DNA from: an uncultured Akkermansia sp. | Lineage (GTDB): Bacteria > Verrucomicrobiota > Verrucomicrobiia > Verrucomicrobiales > Akkermansiaceae | Assembly (NCBI GenBank): GCA_947629715.1 | Contig: CANRET010000004.1 | Coordinates: 1-64,000, forward strand | DNA length: 64,000 bases | Direction: 5' to 3' | Part shown: one piece after another, positions 38,470 through 48,560 of the stretch | How positions within the stretch are numbered: position 1 is the stretch's first letter | Layout of the letters: every line of letters begins with the position of its first letter | Translations under genes and position numbers: made by a program | The notes under the pieces: model-generated | Told to the model about the DNA's origin: nothing | Database searches by the model: none | The model's input: the letters and a program-made list of their open reading frames with translations, nothing else

Positions 38470-39423
38470 ATGCGCATGCTATTACCAGGAAAGGCGATGC
38501 TGCGGTTCATCATGTGCCTGTTTATCCTGGCTGCCGGTGGGGCGTTGTGGCAGCCGCTTGACAGGAGCTTGACGGAGGCGGAAAAGAAAGCTCACCTGCA
38601 ACCGGAGCATCGCCCTGTATTATTGGGGCGGGATGCGCTCGGTGAGCAGCTTTCCTTCTTCTTGCTCGGCGGGCTGCGCAGTTTGGCAGCCGAGGTGATG
38701 GTGCTGGATGCCACAACGGCGTGGGCCAAGCGAGATTGGCCGTTGGCGGAGAGGCGCTGGCAGATGGTGACTACTCTCAATCCGAGTCGTCCGAATTATT
38801 GGATCAATGCTGCACGCGATATGGCCATCAATGCGGCAGCGTACGCCATCAACAATGAGCAGCTCGATGATCGCGAGCGGGTTGTGCTCTCCAAATCGTA
38901 CTTTGATCGTGGCCTTAAGTTTTTGGAGGACGGCCTAGCGCATCATCCGGACTCCGCCTTGCTCTACATCAGCTTGGGAGATACGTATGCTGATCTCAAT
39001 CGATTTCCCTCGTTTGCGCAAGCGGCAGCAGCATATCACCGAGCTGTGCAGCTTGGGGCCTCCGGTCTCTACCGGCGCCAGGAGTTTTACAACCTGTGCC
39101 GCATTCGCGGACGCGAGCGGGAAGCGTGGGAATTGGGACGCAAGTTGTATGAAAGCCCGTCGCAGCGCGTGCCTTCACTGCTCTGTTTGCTTTTTGTGCT
39201 GCAGCAGAAGCTGGACGTGCCGTTGAACCAGAGACTGAGTCCTGAACAGCTCTTCGGCAGTGCGGAAAAGGCACGCCGTGATTTAGCGCGCTTCCGGAAT
39301 AATTCTCTGCGTTTCCCTGTTCAGGGAATCAGGGAGTATCTGCACGGCGCGGACGCCTCTGCGCGTTGGCACGAGCGCGCGGGTGGGCCTCGGTGTACAC
39401 CTCTTTCATGCGCGTTTTCGTGA
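38470..39423 (+). CDS. Hypothetical TPR-like protein with signal anchor
   Basis: N-terminal hydrophobic segment; helical repeats FLEDGLAHHPDSALLYISLGDTYADLNRF. Confidence 0.75.
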   Translation: MRMLLPGKAMLRFIMCLFILAAGGALWQPLDRSLTEAEKKAHLQPEHRPVLLGRDALGEQLSFFLLGGLRSLAAEVMVLDATTAWAKRDWPLAERRWQMVTTLNPSRPNYWINAARDMAINAAAYAINNEQLDDRERVVLSKSYFDRGLKFLEDGLAHHPDSALLYISLGDTYADLNRFPSFAQAAAAYHRAVQLGASGLYRRQEFYNLCRIRGREREAWELGRKLYESPSQRVPSLLCLLFVLQQKLDVPLNQRLSPEQLFGSAEKARRDLARFRNNSLRFPVQGIREYLHGADASARWHERAGGPRCTPLSCAFS

Positions 39424-40285
39424 CATGCGTGTAGATTTGTGTGGTGGAGAGAGAAGCATGCCCGAGAAGTTCCTGCACGGCGCGGAGGTCGGCGCCGGCA
39501 TCCAGCATGTGGGTGGCAAAGGTGTGGCGAAGTTTGTGCGGGGAGATATGAAAGGGGATGTTTGAGAGACGCAGGTACTTATCGAGCATGAGCTGAATGC
39601 TGCGTCCCGTGAGTCGCTTTCCGAGGCGACTGATAAAGAGGGGCATGACCCCGCTGATGCCGGCCATTTCCCGGTATTTGCGCAGAGCCTCGCGAGCGTA
39701 GTCGCCCACGGGGATGATCCGCACTTTGCGGCCTTTGCCGACTACGCGCAGGCAGTCCTCGCCGTCCGGCAGAGCGTTTGCATTCAGGCTCACAAGCTCG
39801 CTGAGGCGCATGCCGCAGGAGTAGAAAAGTTCGAGAATGGCAGCATCGCGATAGGGCAGCCAGGGCGGACTCTTTTTGTCCAAAGGGGCGAGGAAAGGCA
39901 TGCCGAGCAGCTCTTCCATTTGCTTGAGATTGAGGTGGACGGGCAGAGGGTGGCGCGCCCGGGGCAGGGCGACTTCGTCGAGAGGATTGACCGATGTTTC
40001 GCCATAGCGCACCAGGTAATTGTAGAATGAGCGCAACGCGGCGAAACGCAGACGGATTGTGGAGGATTGGAGCTGCTGCTCCATGGCGAGGTAGAGCCAG
40101 CTCCGAAAGCTCTGCGGCGTGCAGGTTTGCCAAGAGGAGAATCGCTCTCCCATCCATTCCCGAAATTGGGAGAGGGAGCGGCGGTAGGAGTCCATGGTGA
40201 GGGGCGAAGCGTTGCGCTCCGCCCTCATATAGCGGATGAAACGTTCTACGCATTCATCCGTGGGTTTGTCGGACCGGGTCTCCAT
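39329..40285 (-). CDS. Tyrosine recombinase XerC/XerD
   Basis: LFYSCGMRLSELVSL, HKLRHTFATHMLDAGADLRAVQELLGHASLSTTQIYTHV (catalytic R, HxxR, H and Y). Confidence 0.94.
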   Translation of the reverse strand: METRSDKPTDECVERFIRYMRAERNASPLTMDSYRRSLSQFREWMGERFSSWQTCTPQSFRSWLYLAMEQQLQSSTIRLRFAALRSFYNYLVRYGETSVNPLDEVALPRARHPLPVHLNLKQMEELLGMPFLAPLDKKSPPWLPYRDAAILELFYSCGMRLSELVSLNANALPDGEDCLRVVGKGRKVRIIPVGDYAREALRKYREMAGISGVMPLFISRLGKRLTGRSIQLMLDKYLRLSNIPFHISPHKLRHTFATHMLDAGADLRAVQELLGHASLSTTQIYTHVTKTRMKEVYTEAHPRARANAQRRPRRADTP

Positions 40286-40303
40286 GAACGGGATTGAAGA
40301 AAA

Positions 40304-40933
40304 TCAGCCGTGCAGCAGTTTGCGTCCACGCACCAGATAATGCAATCCGCTCCATGCTGTGAGCAGCACGCTGCCCCACAGAAAAAAAGCGCGGCACCAC
40401 ACGCCCCCATCTCCGATGGAGAGAAAACGCAGCGGTTGCGGGGCGTTGCCTCCGTACGCCAAGTGAAAGAGGCAAGCGATGCAGAAGCCGAGTTGCAACC
40501 CGGTTTTCCACTTGCCGGTGAGGTCCGCCGCCATAGCCTCGCCCTTCAGCGCGGCGAGTTGGCGCAGGCCCGTTACTAAAAACTCTCGGAACAGGATGAG
40601 AATCGTCACCCAAAATGGGCACATGTCCACAGAACTCAAGTACACGAAAGCGGCGCACACAAGAATTTTATCCGCCAGCGGATCGAGCAGCTTGCCCAGA
40701 TTGGTGACAAGACCGTATTTGCGGGCAAGATGCCCGTCGAGAAAATCGCTAATGGCTCCTGTGATGAAAACCCAAAGGGCAATGCAGGCGGGCAGCGACA
40801 GAGGCGCAAACCATGTGGTGAGCGGAGCGGATTCGGCAGCGGCAGAGGACGCCGTATCTCCCACAGCAAGAGTTACGGTGAAGATGAGAACCATGACCAA
40901 GCGCGTCAAGGTGATGCTGTTGGGTAAATTCAT
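40304..40933 (-). CDS. pgsA: CDP-diacylglycerol--glycerol-3-phosphate 3-phosphatidyltransferase
   Basis: MNLPNSITLTRLVMVL and SDFLDGHLARKYGLVTNLGKLLDPLADKIL. Confidence 0.93.
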   Translation of the reverse strand: MNLPNSITLTRLVMVLIFTVTLAVGDTASSAAAESAPLTTWFAPLSLPACIALWVFITGAISDFLDGHLARKYGLVTNLGKLLDPLADKILVCAAFVYLSSVDMCPFWVTILILFREFLVTGLRQLAALKGEAMAADLTGKWKTGLQLGFCIACLFHLAYGGNAPQPLRFLSIGDGGVWCRAFFLWGSVLLTAWSGLHYLVRGRKLLHG

Positions 40934-41041
40934 CGCCTTTCCTTATAGCTTGAGGAGGGAATTTCCGCAAGTCCAAAACATGTCAGAGCAATCACATCGG
41001 ACCATGCGATTGTCTAATTTTCGCCGGGTCAAAAATTAGAC

Positions 41042-41070
41042 TTGAGCCACAGAGAGCAATTCGCTACAAT
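41042..41070 (+). promoter_or_regulatory. Predicted tRNA-Ser promoter
   Basis: TTGAGC, 17-bp spacer, TACAAT, 26 bp upstream of the tRNA. Confidence 0.6.
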
Positions 41071-41096
41071 ACCGCCGTGCTTTTGCGCCGAGTGAT

Positions 41097-41181
41097 GGAT
41101 GGGTGGCAGAGCGGTTGAATGCAGCGGTCTTGAAAACCGCCGAAGGGGAACCTTCCGTGGGTTCGAATCCCACCCCATCCG
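41097..41181 (+). tRNA. tRNA-Ser (anticodon TGA)
   Basis: GGATGGGTGGCAGAGCGGTTGAATGCAGCGGTCTTGAAAACCGCC...GTGGGTTCGAATCCCACCCCATCCG; acceptor GGATGGG/CCCATCC pairs. Confidence 0.95.
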
Positions 41182-41220
41182 CTTTTGTTGGGGGGGGTAA
41201 ATGGGCTTGCGACCGGGGCT

Positions 41221-41769
41221 TTACGCGAAGAAGTTTTTGGCGTGTTGCAGGATGATGTCCGCGACTTGGGAGGCTTTCAGCTCGGAAGAATTGATGCGGA
41301 CGTGGGCTGTTTGCTCATAAAGAGGATTGCGGGTGGCAATGAGTTCACGGAGTTTAGCTTCGCGATCGGTGTTGCACAGGAGAGGACGATTTTGAGCGCG
41401 GACAGTGCGGGCGAGGAGGTTGGGCAAGTCAACGTCCAGCCAGACGACGAGGCCGAGGAGACGCAAGATGGAGCGATTCTTCGGGTGCAGAACAATGCCT
41501 CCGCCGGTAGCAATGATGCCGGAAGAGCGGGGAGAAGGATGATCGCGCAGATAGGAGAGCAGAGTCGTTTCAAGCGCTCGGAAATGGGATTCGCCTCGTT
41601 CGGCGAAAATGCGTGGAATTTCCATGCCCACTTGCTCTTCAATGAGCAAATCGGTATCCAGAAAGGGCAGTCCGGTGGCACGGCTCAGCTCACGACCAAC
41701 GGTGGACTTACCGCAGCCCATCAGACCGATGAGTACAATGGAACGACCGCAAGGAACCGGTGATTTCAT
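41221..41769 (-). CDS. aroK: Shikimate kinase
   Basis: IVLIGLMGCGKSTVGRELSRATGLPFLDTDLLIE...IIATGGGIVLHPKN. Confidence 0.93.
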   Translation of the reverse strand: MKSPVPCGRSIVLIGLMGCGKSTVGRELSRATGLPFLDTDLLIEEQVGMEIPRIFAERGESHFRALETTLLSYLRDHPSPRSSGIIATGGGIVLHPKNRSILRLLGLVVWLDVDLPNLLARTVRAQNRPLLCNTDREAKLRELIATRNPLYEQTAHVRINSSELKASQVADIILQHAKNFFA

Positions 41770-41772
41770 TGC

Positions 41773-42600
41773 TTAATCCGGCAGGGAGATTACACCCTCG
41801 AACACTACCACCGCCGGGCCGGTAAGCGTGATGTGGCGGTAGGAGCCGTCTGCCATTTTTTCAAATTCCACGGAGAGAGTGCAACCACCCGCGACATCCA
41901 ACTGAATGGGGGAGGAGACTCCGGTAAGCTCGGCATGCAACAGGGCAGTGGCGGTCATGCCGGTGCCGCAGGCGAGGGTCTCGGCCTCCACACCGCGCTC
42001 GTAGGTGCGCAATTTGAGGTGCTGAGGTGCAAGTACGCGGGCAAAGTTGGCATTAGCTCCGGCGGGAGCGAAGGCTTCGTGGTAGCGCAGGTGTGCGCCG
42101 AGCTTCATGATGTCGATGTCCTCCACGTTGTCTAAGAAAGCCACAGCATGGGGCACGCCGGTGTTCACGAAATGGACGGGAGTCGGCAGGATTTCCGAGG
42201 ACGGGATGGCATGCAGCTTCATGTCTTTGGGATCGGTGAGCTGAATGGTGATGGAGCCATCGGCATGCACGTGACCGTGGATGATGCCGGCGAGGGTTTC
42301 AAAGCGCAAGTCGGGAGAGGATGAGTCGGTAAGTTGGTGCACAAAAGCGGTGAAGCAGCGTGCGCCGTTGCCGCACATTTCGGCCTCGCCGCCATCGGAG
42401 TTGTAGTAGCGCATGCGCACTTCGCCTCCGGCGGCAGCCGGTTCTACGGCAATGAGACCATCCCCTCCGATGCCGAAGCGGCGATCGCAAAGATGGGCAA
42501 TTGCCTCCTTGGTAAGCAGGGGAGAAAGAGAGAGATCGCGGTTATCGACCATCACAAAGTCGTTACCCGCGCCGGTCATCTTGGTGAAATGCAATTTCAT
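41773..42600 (-). CDS. dapF: Diaminopimelate epimerase
   Basis: MKLHFTKMTGAGNDFVMVDNRD, EMCGNGARCF, ERGVEAETLACGTGMTA. Confidence 0.97.
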   Translation of the reverse strand: MKLHFTKMTGAGNDFVMVDNRDLSLSPLLTKEAIAHLCDRRFGIGGDGLIAVEPAAAGGEVRMRYYNSDGGEAEMCGNGARCFTAFVHQLTDSSSPDLRFETLAGIIHGHVHADGSITIQLTDPKDMKLHAIPSSEILPTPVHFVNTGVPHAVAFLDNVEDIDIMKLGAHLRYHEAFAPAGANANFARVLAPQHLKLRTYERGVEAETLACGTGMTATALLHAELTGVSSPIQLDVAGGCTLSVEFEKMADGSYRHITLTGPAVVVFEGVISLPD

Positions 42601-42692
42601 AAGCAGTGTGGTTAAGGGATAAGAGACGCGCAGTTTACGTTGGTCAGTGACATCGGACTGTAAAAGTGCGCGCGGCGACGTCGGGAGGGGCG

Positions 42693-43514
42693 TCAGAAAG
42701 TGAAGGTTGCACCCATGCGCACTTCGTGCCAGCGCATGGTGCCGGTCTTAAACTTCATGTCATAGGGGTAGCCATATTTAGCATCAGGCCTAGCGGTGGA
42801 GCCTCGGTACTGGTACCCCACGAAGAGCATGGCGTTGCGGGAGATGGGGAAGCAGAGATTTACGTAACCGGCGTAGATCATGCCGACAGCGGTGTCTCTT
42901 TTGCCGCAGTCCCACGGGTTATCATAATAGGGATCGCTCCAGCCATAGCCGAATTCCGTCTCGATGCTTTGCACATCCAGACCGCATTTAGCGCCCAGCT
43001 GCAACTCGCAAAAGCGGCTCAAACGCTGTGAAAATCGGTAGCCCAGAGCCAGCGTGACAGAAGAACGGTCATAGCTGTCCGTCCATGGATACGGACCTCC
43101 TTCGCCCGGCGGAGGGGTTACCCAGAAGTTTTCGTCATCGCCGCCCCCGGCAAAGCCGATGGAGAGTGTGACAGCCTGGCGGTCGGTGAGATAGTAGGCG
43201 CCTTCCAACTCGAAGCCGAGCATGTCGCATGCGTAAGAATTGTCCGGACAGGCTTTGAAGCCGTAGTTCACGGACAGATTGAATTCGTAGTTGGCAGAAT
43301 CCATGTAGCGAGGGTAGCGTTGCACGGAGGGTTGATGCTTCGGACCTGCATAAGCAGGGGACTCGGCAGCGGAAGGGGCCGTGCGTTTCGGCGCGGCATA
43401 GGCCGGGTTTTGTACCGGACCGCCCACGGCGGAGTCGTACACAATGGGATAATCCGGCAAGGGCGCGGCAGCGGCAACGCTTGCCAGCAGACAGCTTATC
43501 AGAGCTTTTTTCAT
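42693..43514 (-). CDS. Putative outer-membrane beta-barrel protein
   Basis: Signal peptide MKKALISCLLASVAAAAP; alternating hydrophobic/aromatic strands; ends in GATFTF. Confidence 0.7.
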   Translation of the reverse strand: MKKALISCLLASVAAAAPLPDYPIVYDSAVGGPVQNPAYAAPKRTAPSAAESPAYAGPKHQPSVQRYPRYMDSANYEFNLSVNYGFKACPDNSYACDMLGFELEGAYYLTDRQAVTLSIGFAGGGDDENFWVTPPPGEGGPYPWTDSYDRSSVTLALGYRFSQRLSRFCELQLGAKCGLDVQSIETEFGYGWSDPYYDNPWDCGKRDTAVGMIYAGYVNLCFPISRNAMLFVGYQYRGSTARPDAKYGYPYDMKFKTGTMRWHEVRMGATFTF

Positions 43515-43547
43515 GGCGCGAATCACAAGTTGCAGGGAAGGTGAAAA

Positions 43548-44003
43548 TTATTCGCGACGCCTCGCGTTATCCTCCATCTTGTAGCGTTGGATGTAGTTGG
43601 CGGGTACAAAGTGATTGCACATGCCCGAACCGTTGAATTGGGAGGTATAGGCGACCACATGGTCTTTCTCGAACGTAAGGCGCAGGACGGCGACCTGGGG
43701 TATGGCGCTCACGTGTTCGTAGGGCGGCACAAAGGTGGAGTGGACGCCGCCGCGCGAATCAACCCAGGAATCGGCACGGCCGGGCACAACATAATTCGTC
43801 ATGTAGGTGCCATTGTACGCCCATTCCATCACTTTCGTGGAGCCTTGTTCGTAGATGTGAGTCGGTGCGCCGAGTATGGAGACCACTTGAGCGCTGCCCA
43901 ATCCCACGAGTTCCTGGCAAAAGCGCTCGTTGTAGCAGGTCGTGCACGCAGAGAAAGCCCACGGAAGGATAACCGCAGCGAGAAAGAGAAGTTTCTTACG
44001 CAT
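43548..44003 (-). CDS. Putative lipoprotein
   Basis: MRKKLLFLAAVILPWAFSACTTC has a lipobox-like site. Confidence 0.75.
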   Translation of the reverse strand: MRKKLLFLAAVILPWAFSACTTCYNERFCQELVGLGSAQVVSILGAPTHIYEQGSTKVMEWAYNGTYMTNYVVPGRADSWVDSRGGVHSTFVPPYEHVSAIPQVAVLRLTFEKDHVVAYTSQFNGSGMCNHFVPANYIQRYKMEDNARRRE

Positions 44004-44095
44004 GGGATCATTCTACGCCATGCCGCGTGCCACTGCAAGAAAAAAGGCTTGCCAAGAGAAGCCGATATGCTAGTCTTATGGGCAGATATGGACCA

Positions 44096-45334
44096 ATGAG
44101 GCGATTGCTGAACATGATAGGGATTGCGATGATTGGGAGCGCATGGGGGCAATATTTTGAGCCTCCTCCCATGAATCCGGATCCTGTGGCAGATAGCGTA
44201 TCTGCGGAGCTGTCGGCAACCGGCGCCGCCGTTCAGGACTTACCGGAGAACGACAATACACAACCGGTTCCTCGTGAAAAGACAAGAGTGGCGGTTCTGG
44301 GGTACCACAACTTCAGTGATACAAAGCCTGTAACGGAGATGCTCATGCGCACTTCGGAGTTTCGCCGCCAGATGGAGCATATTCGCAAAACGGGGTTAAG
44401 GGTGATCAGCATGAAAGAGTTTTTGGACTGGCGGCTGGGCAATTTGCGACTGCCGGCGAAATGCGTGCTCATTACATTGGATGACGGTTGGCGCAGCGTG
44501 TACACGGATGCCTACCCTATCCTGAAAGAATACGGCTATCCCTTCACGCTGTTTCTCTACACCAAGTATTTGACCGGGCGGGGAGACAGCATGACCCCGG
44601 CGATGATCCGCGAAATGCAGCAGAACGGCGCGACTGTCGGGAGCCATTCCACAAGCCACTACTACCCGAGCAGATGGAAAACGGAGCGTGAGCTCGGAGA
44701 GCAAGCCTTTTCAGCGTTGATGGACGTAGAAATGGGAGATTCCTTCAGGAAGTTGGGAGAACTGTTCGGTCCAATCAATGTGTACTGTTACCCGGGCGGG
44801 TACGTGACACCGGAGATGGTGAATCAACTGCCGCGTTATGGCTATGTAGCCGCCTTTACCGTGGTAGCGGGGAAGGTAGGGGTTCATGAGGACGTGTTGC
44901 AAGTGCACCGCTACATGATCTTCGGAACGGATGACTCCATTTTCCAACGTGCGGTGGATTTTTCTCTGCACAAGGGAGACTTGCAGCGGACGGTCAAGGC
45001 GCGGCGCAATTCTCCCCCTCCGCCTTTTCCGGTGTACCCGGCGCCGAATGCCGAGGCGAGCGAAGATCTGTCTGTTATTTCCGCGCAGATGGGAGCGGTG
45101 CCGAACATCGACCTGTCGAGCGTGCAGATGGTGGTGAGCGGGTACGGTCGCGTGCCGTCCAAGATTGAGTCATCCTCCGGCACGGTGCAGTGGAGTCCGC
45201 CATTGCGCTTTTACCAACAGCCGGTCACTGTCATTGTGAGCTGGAAGAGTACGGACGGTTCAACACACAAGGCATCCTGGTCCTTCCAGTTACGGCGCAG
45301 TATAGATACACACTATGAATCGCAAAACGAATAA
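44096..45334 (+). CDS. Polysaccharide deacetylase family protein
   Basis: VAVLGYHNFSD, KCVLITLDDGWRSVYTDAYPILKEYGYPFTLFL, VGSHSTSHYY (NodB-type motifs). Alternative start 44078. Confidence 0.9.
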   Translation: MRRLLNMIGIAMIGSAWGQYFEPPPMNPDPVADSVSAELSATGAAVQDLPENDNTQPVPREKTRVAVLGYHNFSDTKPVTEMLMRTSEFRRQMEHIRKTGLRVISMKEFLDWRLGNLRLPAKCVLITLDDGWRSVYTDAYPILKEYGYPFTLFLYTKYLTGRGDSMTPAMIREMQQNGATVGSHSTSHYYPSRWKTERELGEQAFSALMDVEMGDSFRKLGELFGPINVYCYPGGYVTPEMVNQLPRYGYVAAFTVVAGKVGVHEDVLQVHRYMIFGTDDSIFQRAVDFSLHKGDLQRTVKARRNSPPPPFPVYPAPNAEASEDLSVISAQMGAVPNIDLSSVQMVVSGYGRVPSKIESSSGTVQWSPPLRFYQQPVTVIVSWKSTDGSTHKASWSFQLRRSIDTHYESQNE

Positions 45335-45776
45335 GACACCCCGACCGGAGGTGCAGGGATCCCCGGCGCCGAAGAGTAAGAACGGCGCAAACGCTCCGCA
45401 ACAGACTCCGGCGAAACAATCCCCAAAAACACGCACCGGCAAAGTCAAGGCAGCGGTGGATGCTCTTCCCGCTTACCCCGCACCTGAAACCGTGGGCGGA
45501 CACGAACCGCCGGGCAAGACGCGCAGACGCTCCCACAACCGCCGCCGTAAGGATGATGCTGCATCCTCCGAGCAGCTTGCTCCATTGCACCCGATGGTGG
45601 ATGCGGAGAAATTGGCCGCACACGCGTGGAAAATTTTTAAGGGAGAGGTGACAGAAGAGGGGCTGGCGCTTATGGACGATTCCACTGCTGCAGAAACTGC
45701 TCGGCGCGCTTTTCGCGTAGCAGAACTCTTCCTCATTGAGGCCGCTGCTCATCGTCCCGAGGACGAGCGTCCCTGA
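45315..45776 (+). CDS. Hypothetical protein with basic, Pro-rich N-terminus
   Basis: ORF overlapping the end of the deacetylase gene by 20 bp. Confidence 0.6.
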   Translation: MNRKTNKTPRPEVQGSPAPKSKNGANAPQQTPAKQSPKTRTGKVKAAVDALPAYPAPETVGGHEPPGKTRRRSHNRRRKDDAASSEQLAPLHPMVDAEKLAAHAWKIFKGEVTEEGLALMDDSTAAETARRAFRVAELFLIEAAAHRPEDERP

Positions 45777-45812
45777 CTTGCCGCATTTTAGTGAACCCCG
45801 ACTGACAGGCGT

Positions 45813-46244
45813 ATGCGTTCGATTGTGCGTTGGTGGTTGATTGCTTCAGTTGTAAGCGCGCTGACAGTCGGCGTGTGTGTGTTGCTTTGGCCGAAAGAGG
45901 ATCCGAGGGAATTGGTTCTCGGGGAGTGGCGCGAGCAGAGTATGCGCGTGCGGGTCGAGGTCTTGCCGGTCGCGGCAAAGTGGCGCGGTATGGGGCACGG
46001 CACACTGCGCTACGAGTGGCTGCAGACCGAGAACTCTCCGTACCGAGCGCTTTTGAAACGCCGTGACCGGAGCGTGCAGGTCAATGTGCGCTTTGTGGAT
46101 AGGGATAGCATGATTGTGGAGCCGGACATTTGGGAAATGCTTCCCGAAAACGCACGAGAAATGCTCAGTGACATCAACCTCCGGCATGGTCGCCCGGAGA
46201 AGGAATTTCGATTACTGCTGCGTCGTGAAGAAGAGAGTAAATAA
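45813..46244 (+). CDS. Hypothetical protein with N-terminal signal anchor
   Basis: MRSIVRWWLIASVVSALTVGVCVLLWPKEDPRELVLGEWREQ. Confidence 0.7.
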   Translation: MRSIVRWWLIASVVSALTVGVCVLLWPKEDPRELVLGEWREQSMRVRVEVLPVAAKWRGMGHGTLRYEWLQTENSPYRALLKRRDRSVQVNVRFVDRDSMIVEPDIWEMLPENAREMLSDINLRHGRPEKEFRLLLRREEESK

Positions 46245-47511
46245 TCTTGAACCGCAGCCCGTGGAAATCATGGCGCCGGCAGGTTCTTTCGAGAGTTTGG
46301 CGGCGGCCCTGCGTGCGGGGGCTGACAGCGTGTACTTCGGCGTGGGCGAGCTCAATATGCGCGCTCGCGCTGCTTCGAATTTTACGGTACATGACCTTCG
46401 AAAGGTAGCGCGCTTGTGCCATAGCTGTGGTGCACGAGCTTATCTTACTTGCAACGTGGTGGTGTATGATGAGGAACTGAACGGGATGCAGGAGCTGTTG
46501 CGAGCGGCGAAAGCGGCAGGCGTGGATGCGGTCATAGCGGCGGACATGTCAGTCATTCGATTTGCACGCAGCATCGGCATGGAGGTGCATATTTCCGTGC
46601 AGGCGAATGTGAGCAACATTGAGGCGTTGAGAGCTTATGCAGAGTACGCCGATGTGGTGGTGCCGGCACGAGAGTTGTCGTTGAGTCGCATACGCAGAAT
46701 GGTGCAAGCTGTGCAAAGCGAGCCGATTTGCGGTCCGAGCGGGAAGCCTCTGCGCATTGAGCTTTTTGCGCACGGGGCTCTTTGCATCGCCATCTCCGGC
46801 AAGTGCGGCATGAGTCTTGCAGCGCATAACCACAGCGCTAACCGTGGAGATTGCTACCAGCTATGCCGCCGTCGTTACCGCGCCGTGGATATCGAGACCG
46901 GTTTTGAGTTGGATGTGGACAATCAGTACATCATGTCTCCTGCGGATCTCTGTACAATTCGCGTACTCGATCAGCTTCTGGAGGCCGGGGCCTCCGTGTT
47001 GAAACTGGAAGGGCGAGGGCGCTCTGCAGCGTACGTGAGCGTTGTCACCTCCGTGTACCGCGAGGCTGCGCAGGCATGGGCACGGGGGGCGTGGAATGAG
47101 CGACAGGTTCAGGTGTGGGAAGAGCGGCTTCGCGGTGTGTTTAATCGCTCCTTCTGGCACGGAGGCTATTATTTGGCGGAGGATTGGGCGGTATGGAGCG
47201 GCGCGCCCGGGAGTCAGGCGACCGAACAGCGCCGTTTCTTGGGTACAGTGCGCAAGTTTTATCCCCGTGCAGGGGTGGCGGAGATTTTCCTGAATGCCGA
47301 TGATTTGCAAATCGGCAGCGCTATTGAAATTACCGGACCCACCACCGGATTTGTTCGCCACACCGTCACCGACATGCGCTGCGACGATGCGTCGGGACAC
47401 GCCCAATCGGTTACCCTCGCTCTCAAGGGGACAAACGTGCTCATCCGCCTTTCGGACAAGGTGCGTCATGGCGACAAAGTGTACCACGTAGAGCCAAGGC
47501 GGCTCGGGTAA
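46225..47511 (+). CDS. Peptidase U32 family protein (GTG start proposed)
   Basis: VEIMAPAGSFESLAAALRAGADSVYFGVGELNMRARA...FAHGALCIAISGKCGMS...NRGDCYQLCRRRY. Confidence 0.93.
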   Translation: MKKRVNNLEPQPVEIMAPAGSFESLAAALRAGADSVYFGVGELNMRARAASNFTVHDLRKVARLCHSCGARAYLTCNVVVYDEELNGMQELLRAAKAAGVDAVIAADMSVIRFARSIGMEVHISVQANVSNIEALRAYAEYADVVVPARELSLSRIRRMVQAVQSEPICGPSGKPLRIELFAHGALCIAISGKCGMSLAAHNHSANRGDCYQLCRRRYRAVDIETGFELDVDNQYIMSPADLCTIRVLDQLLEAGASVLKLEGRGRSAAYVSVVTSVYREAAQAWARGAWNERQVQVWEERLRGVFNRSFWHGGYYLAEDWAVWSGAPGSQATEQRRFLGTVRKFYPRAGVAEIFLNADDLQIGSAIEITGPTTGFVRHTVTDMRCDDASGHAQSVTLALKGTNVLIRLSDKVRHGDKVYHVEPRRLG

Positions 47512-47570
47512 TCGTCATGCGGGAGCAGTCGTGCGGCAAAGTGAGATTTTGCGTGCGATCATTTGGCGCT

Positions 47571-48557
47571 TCATTTCTCGTTCTGCCTACGATGCCAGCG
47601 GGAAGCCAAATACGAACACACCATGAGCTGCACTTGGTGAAATACCATGAGCGGCAGTAGCAAATTGTTGTCCAGTTTCCCAAAAATAGCCAACATCATG
47701 GGCGCACCCACCGCCAGGCTTTTTTTGGATCCGCAGAAGAGGATGGCAATGCTGTCCGCATGATCAAAGTGCAGCATACGACACACGGTCCAAATGATGA
47801 GTTGGATGATGCTCAGCAGGATCAGGGAAGCAATGATAAGTCCCCCCAACTGCGTCCATGAAAGTCGCTCCCAATAGCCTTGTGCTGTCGCAGCGGAGAA
47901 GGAAGTGTACACCACCAGCCAGATGGTGAGACGGTCGTTGGCGGCGATGAGCGAGCGGTGTTGATCGGCCCAGGACTTCAAGGGGCGTTGCAGCCACTGC
48001 CCCAAGGCAAAGGGCAGGAGTATCTGACAGCTGATAGTGAGGACAGCGTCCATTCCCGCTTGAGCGCCTTGAATGTGGTCCATTGAGAAGAGCAATCCCA
48101 CCAACAGGGGCGTGAGCGCCACACCGAAGAGACTGGATAGCGAAGCTGAGCACACTGCCGCAGGCACATTGCCGCCCGCTATTGATGTGAACGCGATGCT
48201 GCTCTGTACTGTGGAAGGAAGGCATGCTACGTACAGCAACCCGGAAAAAAGCGAGGCGCCTGCCAGAGGTTCCAATGCCCCACGCCCCAGCCACACGACG
48301 ATCGGAAACAGCACAAAGGTAGAGAGCAGTGTCAAACTCTGCAATCGCCAATGCAGTATGCCTTCCATCACCGAACGCCGCGATAACTTTACCCCGTACA
48401 GGAAGAATAGCAGTACGATTGCCGCCTGAGTGAGCCATTCAAACCCCGCGGCTATTCCTCCACGGCAGGGGATGAACAAGCCCAGCAGGATACTCAGGAT
48501 GATGCCGATGGTGAAGGCGTCCGGCATCAAGTTGAGCCTGTGCGCAGCGTGAGCCAT
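47571..48557 (-). CDS. Bile acid:sodium symporter family protein
   Basis: LTQAAIVLLFFLYGVKLSRRSVMEGI...CLPSTVQSSIAFTSIAGGNVPAAVCSASLSSL. Confidence 0.85.
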   Translation of the reverse strand: MAHAAHRLNLMPDAFTIGIILSILLGLFIPCRGGIAAGFEWLTQAAIVLLFFLYGVKLSRRSVMEGILHWRLQSLTLLSTFVLFPIVVWLGRGALEPLAGASLFSGLLYVACLPSTVQSSIAFTSIAGGNVPAAVCSASLSSLFGVALTPLLVGLLFSMDHIQGAQAGMDAVLTISCQILLPFALGQWLQRPLKSWADQHRSLIAANDRLTIWLVVYTSFSAATAQGYWERLSWTQLGGLIIASLILLSIIQLIIWTVCRMLHFDHADSIAILFCGSKKSLAVGAPMMLAIFGKLDNNLLLPLMVFHQVQLMVCSYLASRWHRRQNEK

Positions 48558-48560
48558 GGG

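Noticed and set aside
39329-40285. Tyrosine recombinase as the integrase of a mobile element
   Set aside because: Size and motifs fit housekeeping XerC/XerD; neighbours are core genes and no att-like repeats or cargo are seen.
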